Shown: one piece after another, positions 1 to 5,601 of the stretch | How positions within the stretch are numbered: the stretch's first letter is position 1 | How the letters are laid out: every line of letters begins with the position of its first letter | From: a virus | Direction: 5' to 3' (one strand) | IMG/VR virus record: IMGVR_UViG_3300005099_000047 | Coordinates: 1 to 36,984 of that record | Length of the DNA: 36,984 nt | The notes under the pieces: model-generated | What the model was told of the DNA's origin: nothing | The model's database searches: none | The model's input: the letters and a program-made list of their open reading frames with translations, nothing else | Program-made: the position numbers and the translations under genes

Positions 1-81
1 AACAATTGCAGAAGTTTTTGATGGAGATTATCAAATCAAAATTGATGAAATGGGAACTTTAATTGTTTTTAAAATCCCTGA
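1..81. repeat. 81-bp terminal direct repeat, copy 1
   Basis: Identical to 36904-36984. A gene starting at 36881 continues in frame through the joint to 235, so the two ends are the same locus. This is the signature of a circular assembly (or a circularly permuted or terminally redundant phage genome). The length may simply be the assembler overlap rather than a true packaged terminal repeat. Confidence 0.95.
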
Positions 82-235
82 AAAAAGACTTCCTACTTTT
101 ATTGGTAAAAAAATGAAAAACTATAATGCAATAAGAACTCTTTTTAAGGCAGTTGGTTATTTTGACCACGCAAGGGTTTCTGTTCATTTCTCTAAATTGG
201 AGGAGGTGGGAAAGAAAAATGAACAAAATAGATGA
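1..235 (+). CDS. Small hypothetical protein, 3' part of a gene spanning the circular joint
   Basis: Read from the ATG at 36881 across the joint, the protein is 85 aa. The in-frame ATG at 50 would give only 61 aa and has no ribosome site. It follows the baseplate-like gene 36567-36884 with an ATGA overlap, so it belongs to the end of the tail operon. The C-terminal half is basic (GKKMKNYNAIR). I recognise no domain. It may be a small tail or virion accessory protein. Confidence 0.75.
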   Translation, partial: TIAEVFDGDYQIKIDEMGTLIVFKIPEKRLPTFIGKKMKNYNAIRTLFKAVGYFDHARVSVHFSKLEEVGKKNEQNR

Positions 236-353
236 GTATATGAAAAGGAGAGAGGAGTTAATTAAAAAAGGACTTTTATGGACAGAAGCAACTTTGATAG
301 CATACAGAGAGATAATAAAGGGAGGTGAAGAGAATGAACTTTGCCAGTCTTGA
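219..353 (+). CDS. Small basic/charged hypothetical protein (44 aa)
   Basis: The open frame extends upstream to 153, but the ATG at 219 is preceded by a strong GGAGGTGGG site at good spacing, so I take 219. It overlaps the end of the previous gene by 17 nt. The product is mostly charged helix (MNKIDEYMKRREELIKKG) with no recognisable domain. It is the first of several small genes with near-perfect Shine-Dalgarno sites, unlike most of this genome. Confidence 0.6.
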   Translation: MNKIDEYMKRREELIKKGLLWTEATLIAYREIIKGGEENELCQS

Positions 354-456
354 AAAAGTAGTAGAATTAGCGATAAAAATAGTGGAGGTGAAGAAAAATG
401 GAAATAGAAAAGAAAGCAAAGGAGAATTTAGAAAAGATAGAGAAAGAGATAGATGA
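334..456 (+). CDS. Tiny hypothetical ORF (40 aa)
   Basis: ATG at 334 lies just after GGAGGTGAAG, an excellent ribosome site at normal spacing. It overlaps the previous gene by 20 nt and the next by 59 nt. The first half looks like an amphipathic helix (MNFASLEKVVELAIKIVEV). The second half is Lys/Arg/Glu low-complexity sequence read out of frame over the start of the 398 gene. The long overlap lowers confidence, and it could be a leader peptide coupling translation to the 398 gene. Confidence 0.4.
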   Translation: MNFASLEKVVELAIKIVEVKKNGNRKESKGEFRKDRERDR

Positions 457-595
457 GGTAGAGAAGGCAGTAAATGGAGCAAGAGGAATAGAAATTGAGA
501 AGCATAAGGATTTAATTGCAAGGCTAAATAGGTTATACCAAGAGAGGATGGAATACCATATCTTTTTTAAAGTATTGGAGGAGTTGAAGAAATGA
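398..595 (+). CDS. Small coiled-coil protein (65 aa)
   Basis: Starts after GGAGGTGAAG. The sequence is highly charged and heptad-like (EIEKKAKENLEKIEKEIDEV), predicting a single long coiled coil. The stop overlaps the next start (ATGA at 592), so it is translationally coupled to the HNH nuclease. Function unknown. Confidence 0.65.
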   Translation: MEIEKKAKENLEKIEKEIDEVEKAVNGARGIEIEKHKDLIARLNRLYQERMEYHIFFKVLEELKK

Positions 596-1089
596 AGAAA
601 AAGAAGGTATATGTTAGAGAGACAAAAAAGCAAAGACAATGGATTTTAAGGAGAGATGAGTTTCAGTGTCAGTTCATTGACCCCAAAACAGGAAAGAAGT
701 GTGGAGTAAGGAAGCATTTAGAAATACATCATATTGTTCCAGTGATTTGGGCATACGAACATTTACATTGGACACCAGAACAAGTAAATCATCCCGAGAA
801 TTTGATAACTCTTTGCAGAAGACATCATCAGCGATTTATCCACCCTGATTTTGGAATTATTGCAAAGAGACAATATAAATACGCTACAGAAACATACAAA
901 TTAGCAAGTGAAAGGCATATAGCATTAGCAAAAAAGGGAGTTCCCTACTGGCAAACATTTTGGGATGATATACTAAAAATGACAGCAAGGTTAAGGACAT
1001 TTGAATACTTAAGAAAGCATTTAGATGACCCCTTTCCTCTTGAAAAACAAGAAAATAAAGGAGGTGAGAAAAAAAATGACAAAAATTGA
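592..1089 (+). CDS. HNH endonuclease (165 aa)
   Basis: Residues about 20-85 form an HNH domain: Cys26 and Cys37, then LEIHHIVP (His46-His47), Asn70 and LCRRHHQRF (Cys75, His78-His79). HNH proteins of this size nick or cut double-stranded DNA with a metal ion. In phages they act in packaging with terminase or as free-standing homing nucleases. Here the gene lies between tail genes and lysis genes, far from terminase, so a homing or DNA-processing role is as likely as packaging. The ribosome site GGAGGAG lies about 10 nt upstream. The C-terminal 60 residues are helical and unassigned. Confidence 0.88.
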   Translation: MKKKKVYVRETKKQRQWILRRDEFQCQFIDPKTGKKCGVRKHLEIHHIVPVIWAYEHLHWTPEQVNHPENLITLCRRHHQRFIHPDFGIIAKRQYKYATETYKLASERHIALAKKGVPYWQTFWDDILKMTARLRTFEYLRKHLDDPFPLEKQENKGGEKKNDKN

Positions 1090-1360
1090 ATGGAGATGGG
1101 AAAAAAGAATAGAGGTCATTAGAACTCAGATTTTTCCAGCGATTTTCTATGAATACACAGATGGTATTTGGCGAAAAGAAGAGGCTTTAGTTCTGCTAAA
1201 GAAATGGTATAGAACAGCAAAGAACCTTGCTCCTAAAGGAACAGATTTAAGAGAACTTACAGAAGCATACAAGTATTACAAAGAAAGGATAAAAGAGTTT
1301 GAAGAAACTTCAGAAAGGTGGTATTTGCAGAGATATTTAAGGGATTTTGAAGAATACTAA
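1076..1360 (+). CDS. Hypothetical protein (94 aa)
   Basis: The frame opens at 1025, but the ATG at 1076 directly follows GGAGGTGAG and is chosen. It overlaps the HNH gene by 14 nt. The product is Trp/Tyr/Glu/Arg-rich and mostly helical (KYYKERIKEFEETSERWYL), soluble, with no domain I recognise. It is the last gene before a T-rich tract and the amidase promoter. Confidence 0.65.
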   Translation: MTKIEWRWEKRIEVIRTQIFPAIFYEYTDGIWRKEEALVLLKKWYRTAKNLAPKGTDLRELTEAYKYYKERIKEFEETSERWYLQRYLRDFEEY

Positions 1361-1501
1361 TCTTTTTTTCTTTTTCCCCCTCTTTTTCTTTTTTTATGAA
1401 ATATGATTTTCCACAACTAATAGCCTGGTCAATCTTCTATGTCTCTTTCATTTTTTCCTCCTTGATTATTATTTATTTTTTATTAAAATTAACTTTTTAA
1501 C
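1361..1501. other. T-rich intergenic tract between the HNH operon and the lysis genes
   Basis: Begins with several long T/C runs (from about 1361 to 1397) on the + strand, with no GC-rich hairpin in front of them, so a classical intrinsic terminator is not evident. Its last 40 bases carry a promoter-like pair for the amidase. Confidence 0.5.
1462..1489 (+). promoter_or_regulatory. Promoter for amidase (TTGATT-16-TAAAAT)
   Basis: TTGATT at 1462-1467 and TAAAAT at 1484-1489 are 16 nt apart. The predicted transcript start (about 1496) lies only about 6 nt before the ATG at 1502, so the mRNA would be almost leaderless. No Shine-Dalgarno sequence precedes this ATG. Confidence 0.55.
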
Positions 1502-2503
1502 ATGATTGCCCGAAAAATTTTTTTAAATGCTGGACACTCTCTCAAAGACCCTGGAGCGGTTAAAGGAGGAATAAAAGAAAGTGTTATCAATATTCAAGTA
1601 AGAGATTATCTTGTTCCTTTACTCAAAAAATATGGTTTCAAAGTGGAGATTGTTCCTGATGAATTAAATTTAATTCAATCAGTTAATTGGGTTAATCAAA
1701 GGGCAAAGAGTTTAAATAATGGCTTGGCTTTGAGTTTACATTGCAATGCTGGAGGAGGAATAGGAGCAGAATGTTTTTACTATGCTGGAAGTGAAGAAAG
1801 TAAAAAATTGGCTGAAAAACTTTTGAGTGGTTATTGTGAAGAATTGAAGATGAAAAATAGAGGAGCAAAACCTGATACCGCTACAAGATTTGGAAGATTG
1901 GGTTGGATAAGAGATACAAAACCTTGGGCTTTACTTTTAGAGATGGGATTTATTGATAATTCAAATGATTTAAAAATTTTACAAAACTATCAAAGAGTGG
2001 CTTTTGCGATTTTAAAAGGAGTGGCAAGGATTTATGGAATTGAAATTAAAGAAGAGAAAAGTTTTGAAAAAGAACAAATTGAAGATTTACGAAATGCAGT
2101 TAAACTTTGGCAGGAAAAATATCAAGTTGAAAAGAAAAAAAGAGAGCAGGTTGAAAAGGAATTGAAAAAATGGAAAGAAGAACATTCAAGGTTGGTTGCA
2201 GATAAAAGAACATTTCAAGCAAGATGTGAAGATTTAACCAAAGAGAGAGATAGACTAAACTCCTTATTAAAAGAGGAAAAAGAAGAAAAACTTGGTATTT
2301 TGGAGCAAGCAAAAAAACTCAAAACTGAAATTCTTTTATTGCAGGAAAAATACAAAAAAGATAGTAATGCTTTAATGAAAAAAATCCAACAATTAACATT
2401 GGAAAACACAAAACTTAAATCAAGGAAACCCTGCACACTTGCAAATTGTTTTGCCTTTATGGTAGAGTATTTATTAAAGGTCGTGAAAATTAAAAAAGAT
2501 TAA
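1502..2503 (+). CDS. N-acetylmuramoyl-L-alanine amidase (Amidase_3), endolysin
   Basis: Residues 1-182 are a zinc amidase of the Amidase_3 family, which cuts the MurNAc to L-Ala bond of peptidoglycan. Zinc ligands are visible as His12 (NAGHS), Glu26 and His80 (SLHCNA); the catalytic Glu is Glu147 (LLLEMGFIDN). Residues about 185-310 are a long charged coiled coil, unusual for an endolysin, followed by a short hydrophobic C-terminal stretch (LANCFAFMVEYLLKVV) that could be membrane-associated. There is no signal peptide, so release would need the holin-like gene that follows directly. The coiled coil could instead make it a virion-bound or oligomeric hydrolase. The AAAGGTC box for the next gene lies inside its 3' end. 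Confidence 0.93.
   Translation: MIARKIFLNAGHSLKDPGAVKGGIKESVINIQVRDYLVPLLKKYGFKVEIVPDELNLIQSVNWVNQRAKSLNNGLALSLHCNAGGGIGAECFYYAGSEESKKLAEKLLSGYCEELKMKNRGAKPDTATRFGRLGWIRDTKPWALLLEMGFIDNSNDLKILQNYQRVAFAILKGVARIYGIEIKEEKSFEKEQIEDLRNAVKLWQEKYQVEKKKREQVEKELKKWKEEHSRLVADKRTFQARCEDLTKERDRLNSLLKEEKEEKLGILEQAKKLKTEILLLQEKYKKDSNALMKKIQQLTLENTKLKSRKPCTLANCFAFMVEYLLKVVKIKKD
2476..2482 (+). promoter_or_regulatory. AAAGGTC box, 21 nt before ATG 2504
   Basis: AAAGGTCGT inside the amidase 3' end, followed by an A-rich stretch to the holin-like start. No Shine-Dalgarno sequence is present. Confidence 0.6.
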
Positions 2504-2698
2504 ATGAAGATTACTTACAAAATTATGGAAGAGAAAAAACATTTTTGGACTTCAAAAACATTTTGGGGGTTATTTTTAATTGCTCTGGGAGAAGTTTTTG
2601 AAAAGAATTTAGGAAGTTTTTCTGATGTTTTAGTTGTAATTGGTTTGATTTTAGGTTTAATTGGAAGATGGGTTGCAGAACAACCATTAAAGATTTAA
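2504..2698 (+). CDS. Holin-like small membrane protein (64 aa)
   Basis: The ATG directly abuts the amidase stop. The protein has two hydrophobic segments, about residues 19-32 (FWGLFLIALGEVFE) and 41-55 (DVLVVIGLILGLIGR), with a charged N-terminus and a short basic tail. Small two-span proteins next to an endolysin are typical phage holins, which form membrane lesions that free the endolysin. The call rests on topology and position. An alternative in-frame ATG lies at 2525. Confidence 0.6.
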   Translation: MKITYKIMEEKKHFWTSKTFWGLFLIALGEVFEKNLGSFSDVLVVIGLILGLIGRWVAEQPLKI

Positions 2699-2749
2699 AT
2701 CCCCCTGATGAGGATTGGGAAATTTTAATCCCTTTCCTTACTTTTTAAG

Positions 2750-2839
2750 CCCTGTGGGATTTTCCTGCGACCTTTCCCTCCTGGAGGGTTTCCTAATTTG
2801 GAGCTATAGCCGACCAAATTAGGCAGGTTGCCCACAGGG
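2750..2839 (+). ncRNA. Structured RNA candidate: three-way junction carrying anti-box GCGACCTTT and a palindromic loop
   Basis: Seen in sequence: outer stem CCCTGTGG (2750-2757)/CCACAGGG (2832-2839); stem GCGACC (2767-2772)/GGTTGC (2826-2831, one G-U); hairpin CCCTC/GAGGG (2776-2788); and hairpin CCTAATTTGG (2792-2801)/CCAAATTAGG (2814-2823). The last has a 12-nt loop containing the self-complementary octamer GCTATAGC (2803-2810). The arms meet in a three-way junction with TTT, TTT and CA linkers. TGCGACCTTT (2766-2775) is the exact reverse complement of the AAAGGTCGCA form of the box found before many genes here. It could be a small RNA processed from the lysis mRNA, a cis-acting leader of the Hjc gene (its 3' strand ends 8 nt before that ATG), or, less likely, a packaging RNA. 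No promoter of its own is obvious. Confidence 0.6.
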
Positions 2840-2847
2840 TTTGGAAA

Positions 2848-3237
2848 ATGAGGAAAGGATATCATTTTGAAAATTTATTTACAAAACAAATAAAAGAGCA
2901 GAATGCTGAAGTTTTTAAATTGAGTTTAGGTTTTTTAGGAGCTGACTTTTTGGTTTATTTTTACAATACTCAAGAATGGACTTTATATGAGATAAAGAGT
3001 GCTGAATTGCCTAAAAAATATTTTACACCTCGGGAAAGGAAGCAGTTAGCAAAAATTGAAGAAGTGGCTCAAAAGATTGACATCCCTGCCTATCTTTGGA
3101 TTTATTGGTATGAAAAGAAAGCAAAAACAAAAAGAGTGATAATGGTTGAGGAATATGTTATTTGGCATCCAGAAGAGAAAGTGGTAAAATCGTATAAAGA
3201 CTATATGGAAGGAAATACTTTGAAAGTGAAAATATGA
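2848..3237 (+). CDS. Hjc-like Holliday junction resolvase (PD-(D/E)XK nuclease)
   Basis: A 129-aa protein with the Hjc/archaeal-type resolvase layout: KGYHFENLF (Glu8), then GADFLVYF (Asp33), then YEIKS (Glu48, Lys50), followed by a helix (TPRERKQLAKIEEVAQKI) and a strand (AYLWIYW). These are the metal-binding residues of the PD-(D/E)XK fold. Such enzymes cut four-way junctions during phage recombination or debranch DNA before packaging. The start lies 8 nt after the structured RNA; an AGGG in that RNA's outer stem is the only ribosome-site-like sequence upstream. Remote nucleases of the same fold cannot be excluded. Confidence 0.75.
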   Translation: MRKGYHFENLFTKQIKEQNAEVFKLSLGFLGADFLVYFYNTQEWTLYEIKSAELPKKYFTPRERKQLAKIEEVAQKIDIPAYLWIYWYEKKAKTKRVIMVEEYVIWHPEEKVVKSYKDYMEGNTLKVKI

Positions 3238-3243
3238 AAAAAG

Positions 3244-3295
3244 TTCCTATTCTAATAGGAAGTGGAAAAGTGTTCAGTTCCTATTAGAATAGAAA
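3244..3295. repeat. Twin dyad operators in inverted orientation
   Basis: TTCCTATTCTAATAGGAA (3244-3261) is a perfect 18-bp dyad. A second, near-identical copy in the opposite sense lies at 3278-3295 (one mismatch). The two together form a 15-bp inverted repeat (3247-3261 with 3278-3292) around a 16-nt spacer. This looks like a pair of sites for a dimeric repressor about 70 bp upstream of the 3409 promoter. As RNA it could also fold into a long hairpin after the Hjc gene. Confidence 0.65.
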
Positions 3296-3366
3296 TTAAA
3301 TAAGTATGGTTTCCATTACACCACAATTCAATAGAAACGAAAAAAGGCGGGAGACTGGTACCCACC

Positions 3367-3394
3367 TTGAAGGAGAAGCAATTTGTGATATAAT
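3367..3394 (+). promoter_or_regulatory. Promoter for replication initiator (TTGAAG-16-TATAAT)
   Basis: TTGAAG 3367-3372, 16-nt spacer, perfect TATAAT 3389-3394. The predicted start near 3401 is about 8 nt from the ATG at 3409, leaving no room for a Shine-Dalgarno site. The twin operators lie just upstream. Confidence 0.7.
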
Positions 3395-3408
3395 AAAATC
3401 TTTAAACT

Positions 3409-4191
3409 ATGGATATTATTAACCGCCAACAACTATTAGAAGAATACACCAAAGAAAAAGCTTTGTCAAGAGAAAAAAGACTTTTAACTTTGGCGGATTA
3501 CTATTCACAAAGAAAAGAACTTTTAAAATCACAAAGTTTTGTAGTGGAAATGCCAGGAGAAGTTCTTTTTGATGAAGACTTACCTAATGGAGCAAAACTT
3601 CTTTATTCAAATATTTACTTTCTAAACTCTCTTAAAGGTTGTTTTGCCAGAAATTGCTACTTTTGTCAAGTCGGGGGGCGAGCACGAAGGACAGTGCAGT
3701 GGTGGTTATCTCATTTACGGAAAAAGGGGTTAATAAAAGGATTGTTAATTGATAGAAATTATCGGTTTAAATGGAGAATTCTTCGTCCGTTAAAAGATTA
3801 TGTAGGACAGATTTGGTATAAAGTTAGAGTTTTTATTACTTCTAAAGGGATATACTTTTTAATAATTGGAAAATTTAAAAAAATTCTTTCTACTCTTAAG
3901 AAGAAATTCATTTATATTTTTATTAAAAAGAAAAATATAAATATAAAGGGTGCAATAGAAAAAGGAAAAAAGATGAAAAAAATAAAGGAAATAAGGGAAC
4001 AAAGTTTTGATGAACACAAAAAATTGAAGAATTTCAAAACTTTGAATGAATTTTACCACCAAGAGGGGTTTAAAAAGGAAAAACCCCAAGAGAGGTATAG
4101 CAAAATTTTGGATAAAGTTCAAGAGGAAAGAAAACTTTTGAAAAAAGTTTGCCCTACTTTTAAAACTTTGGATGAGTTTTATGCAAGTTGA
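3409..4191 (+). CDS. Replication-initiator-like winged-helix protein (260 aa)
   Basis: Residues about 45-125 resemble the winged-helix domain of plasmid and phage initiators (HTH_36/RepA_N type): VLFDEDLPNGAKLLYSNIY, then RARRTVQWWLSHLRKKGLIK and a basic wing. The middle (145-190) is hydrophobic then Lys-rich. The C-terminus has two copies of FKTL(N/D)EFY about 50 residues apart, which could be a partner-binding motif. Family proteins bind origin DNA and load the replisome, and no other replication gene is visible, so this is the best initiator candidate. It has a consensus promoter and operators of its own, so it is probably an early regulated gene. Confidence 0.6.
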   Translation: MDIINRQQLLEEYTKEKALSREKRLLTLADYYSQRKELLKSQSFVVEMPGEVLFDEDLPNGAKLLYSNIYFLNSLKGCFARNCYFCQVGGRARRTVQWWLSHLRKKGLIKGLLIDRNYRFKWRILRPLKDYVGQIWYKVRVFITSKGIYFLIIGKFKKILSTLKKKFIYIFIKKKNINIKGAIEKGKKMKKIKEIREQSFDEHKKLKNFKTLNEFYHQEGFKKEKPQERYSKILDKVQEERKLLKKVCPTFKTLDEFYAS

Positions 4192-4381
4192 AAATAGGTG
4201 GAAAGAAAGATTTGAAAAATTGAAACAAAAGGTAAATCCAAATAAAGGAAGAGATTTTTTTCTTTTGGATTTTAATAACAAATTGCGTGTTAAAGACAAA
4301 AAAGAACTTTGGGATTTAGCTCAAAGAAAAATAAAGAAAATAAGGCTTTATTGGCAGCTCTTGACAAAAAAATCAAAATGA
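4181..4381 (+). CDS. Small basic hypothetical protein (66-69 aa)
   Basis: Overlaps the end of the initiator gene. Two starts are possible, ATG 4172 and ATG 4181. Lys/Arg-rich and helical (RWKERFEKLKQKV, then DKKELWDLAQRKIKKIR), soluble, no recognised domain. The promoter for the next gene (4361-4388) overlaps its 3' end. Confidence 0.55.
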   Translation: MQVENRWKERFEKLKQKVNPNKGRDFFLLDFNNKLRVKDKKELWDLAQRKIKKIRLYWQLLTKKSK

Positions 4382-4388
4382 TTATAAT
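4361..4388 (+). promoter_or_regulatory. Consensus sigma70 promoter (TTGACA-16-TATAAT)
   Basis: Perfect TTGACA (4361-4366) and TATAAT (4383-4388) with a 16-nt spacer. The predicted start is near 4395, with the ATG of the HTH gene at 4402. This is the best promoter in the window and probably drives the early block 4402-9745. Confidence 0.85.
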
Positions 4389-4401
4389 GATTTTTTAAAA
4401 T

Positions 4402-4626
4402 ATGAGTGAAATAAATGAAAAAAATGAAATAACTGAAAAAGAAGTAGAAATGCTTTTAAAAGGAGAACTCATTACTACAAAGGAAATAGCAAAAATTTTA
4501 AGAATTAAAACTGGAAGTGTTTGGAATTTAATAACAAGAGGAGAACTCAAACCAGTTTTAAGGGCAGGAAAAAAATTGATGTATTTTAAAAAGAGTGATG
4601 TTTTAAAATTGTTTAAAAGGGTATGA
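4402..4626 (+). CDS. MerR/excisionase-type helix-turn-helix DNA-binding protein (74 aa)
   Basis: Residues about 24-70 match the HTH_17 (excisionase-like) winged helix: LITTKEIAKILRIKTGSVWN, then RGELKPVLRAGKKLMYF, then KKSDVLKLF. Such small proteins bind DNA as architectural or regulatory factors. No integrase is present, so regulation or origin binding is more likely than excision. First gene after the strongest promoter; overlaps the next gene by ATGA. Confidence 0.85.
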   Translation: MSEINEKNEITEKEVEMLLKGELITTKEIAKILRIKTGSVWNLITRGELKPVLRAGKKLMYFKKSDVLKLFKRV

Positions 4627-4943
4627 GCCAAAAAGATTATTTTATTCAATTAAAAAACGATATAGAAAAAAATATATTAGCAGGAATATTACTTTACTTA
4701 GTTCTTTCTCAAAAGAAAGATGAAGAGATTATTGCAAAGATTCCAATTAAGGTAGGAAAGCAAACTGGTTTTTCTCCTATTACTATCAAAGAAGAGAAGA
4801 AAAGAATTAAGCAAGATATTATAAGCCATTATGAAGTTTTAAAAGAAATTGAAAGTGTTGAGAAGGAGTTTTTAAAATTGAACGTGGAAAAGTTTGTGGA
4901 AAGGTTGAAGGAAGAGGAGACAAGAAAAAAAATAAATGATTAA
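4623..4943 (+). CDS. Hypothetical early protein (106 aa)
   Basis: Coupled to the HTH gene by ATGA. Helical, with a mildly hydrophobic segment (NILAGILLYLVLSQ, residues 17-30) and a centre (GKQTGFSPITIKEEKKRIKQ) that could be a helix-turn-helix, then a charged C-terminus. No family recognised; possibly a second small regulator. Confidence 0.65.
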   Translation: MSQKDYFIQLKNDIEKNILAGILLYLVLSQKKDEEIIAKIPIKVGKQTGFSPITIKEEKKRIKQDIISHYEVLKEIESVEKEFLKLNVEKFVERLKEEETRKKIND

Positions 4944-4954
4944 AATAAATAATA

Positions 4955-4961
4955 AAAGGTC
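4955..4961 (+). promoter_or_regulatory. AAAGGTC box, 21 nt before ATG 4983
   Basis: Lies in the intergenic gap after the 4943 stop. The 21 nt up to the ATG are all A except for two C. Confidence 0.6.
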
Positions 4962-4982
4962 AAAAAAACAAAAAACAAAAAA

Positions 4983-5585
4983 ATGATGGATAAACTTGAA
5001 AAAGTTCTTTTTAAATTTTTATTTCTTGCATTGATATTTTTTCTCGGGAGTGTTTATGGTTATGATGCAGGAATGAAAAGTGTTAAAGAGTGGGAAGAAA
5101 GAAGTGATAATTGTTTGTTTTGTCAAAAAGACAAGGATTTAAGTTGGGACGAATGCTTGGCTTATTGCAATTTAAAAAAGAAAGAGAAAGAGAAAATCAA
5201 AAAGGAGAAAGAGATAAGGTTAGATGTTCCAGTGCAATTGCAGTTTGAATTGTGGGATTTGACGCCAGAACAAAAGTATTGGGCAAAGGAGATTTTTTAT
5301 CAATGTAAAAAAGCCGATATTCCAGAGCCAGAATGTAGGTTATTAGTTAAAATTGCTTGGTGTGAAAGTAAATTTGATGATAACGCGATACATATAAATT
5401 CAGATGGAACGATTGATTATGGATTGTTTCAATTAAATAGTTATTGGTGGGATGGATGGAAATACCGAGAAGGGAAAACAAATATTAAAAAAGCATTGGA
5501 AATTTATCAAAAAGTAGGGATAGAACCCTGGGAAAGGTCGCAAAAGTGTTGGGGGAAAATAAAAGGTCTTAAAAAACAAAAATAA
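4983..5585 (+). CDS. Membrane-anchored lysozyme/transglycosylase-like protein (200 aa)
   Basis: Residues 8-26 form an N-terminal membrane anchor or signal segment (VLFKFLFLALIFFLGSVYG). A Cys-rich linker follows (CLFCQ at 44-48, CLAYC at 58-62), then a soluble domain with the lysozyme/SLT signature: AWCESKFDD (catalytic Glu128), YGLFQLNSYWW (146-156). This would cleave peptidoglycan glycan strands outside the cytoplasm. It could aid DNA entry or lysis, giving the phage a second wall enzyme beside the amidase. A GGGAAAGGTCGCA segment at 5530-5542, inside the gene, is perfectly complementary to the structured RNA. Confidence 0.75.
   Translation: MMDKLEKVLFKFLFLALIFFLGSVYGYDAGMKSVKEWEERSDNCLFCQKDKDLSWDECLAYCNLKKKEKEKIKKEKEIRLDVPVQLQFELWDLTPEQKYWAKEIFYQCKKADIPEPECRLLVKIAWCESKFDDNAIHINSDGTIDYGLFQLNSYWWDGWKYREGKTNIKKALEIYQKVGIEPWERSQKCWGKIKGLKKQK
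5562..5568 (+). promoter_or_regulatory. AAAGGTC box, 33 nt before ATG 5602
   Basis: AAAGGTCTT within the last codons of the lysozyme-like gene. The spacing is longer than usual. Confidence 0.45.
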
Positions 5586-5601
5586 AAAACAAAAAGCAGA
5601 A

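Noticed and set aside
2750-2839. Simple intrinsic terminator after the holin-like gene
   Set aside because: The multi-branched stems are not followed by a T-run; only three T follow the outer stem.
3859-4299. 146-aa open frame on the minus strand
   Set aside because: Phe/Leu/Ser-rich complement of Lys-rich coding sequence; no box, promoter or domain.
4402-4626. Excisionase of an integrative module
   Set aside because: No tyrosine or serine integrase is visible anywhere in the circle, so the HTH protein is called a regulator only.
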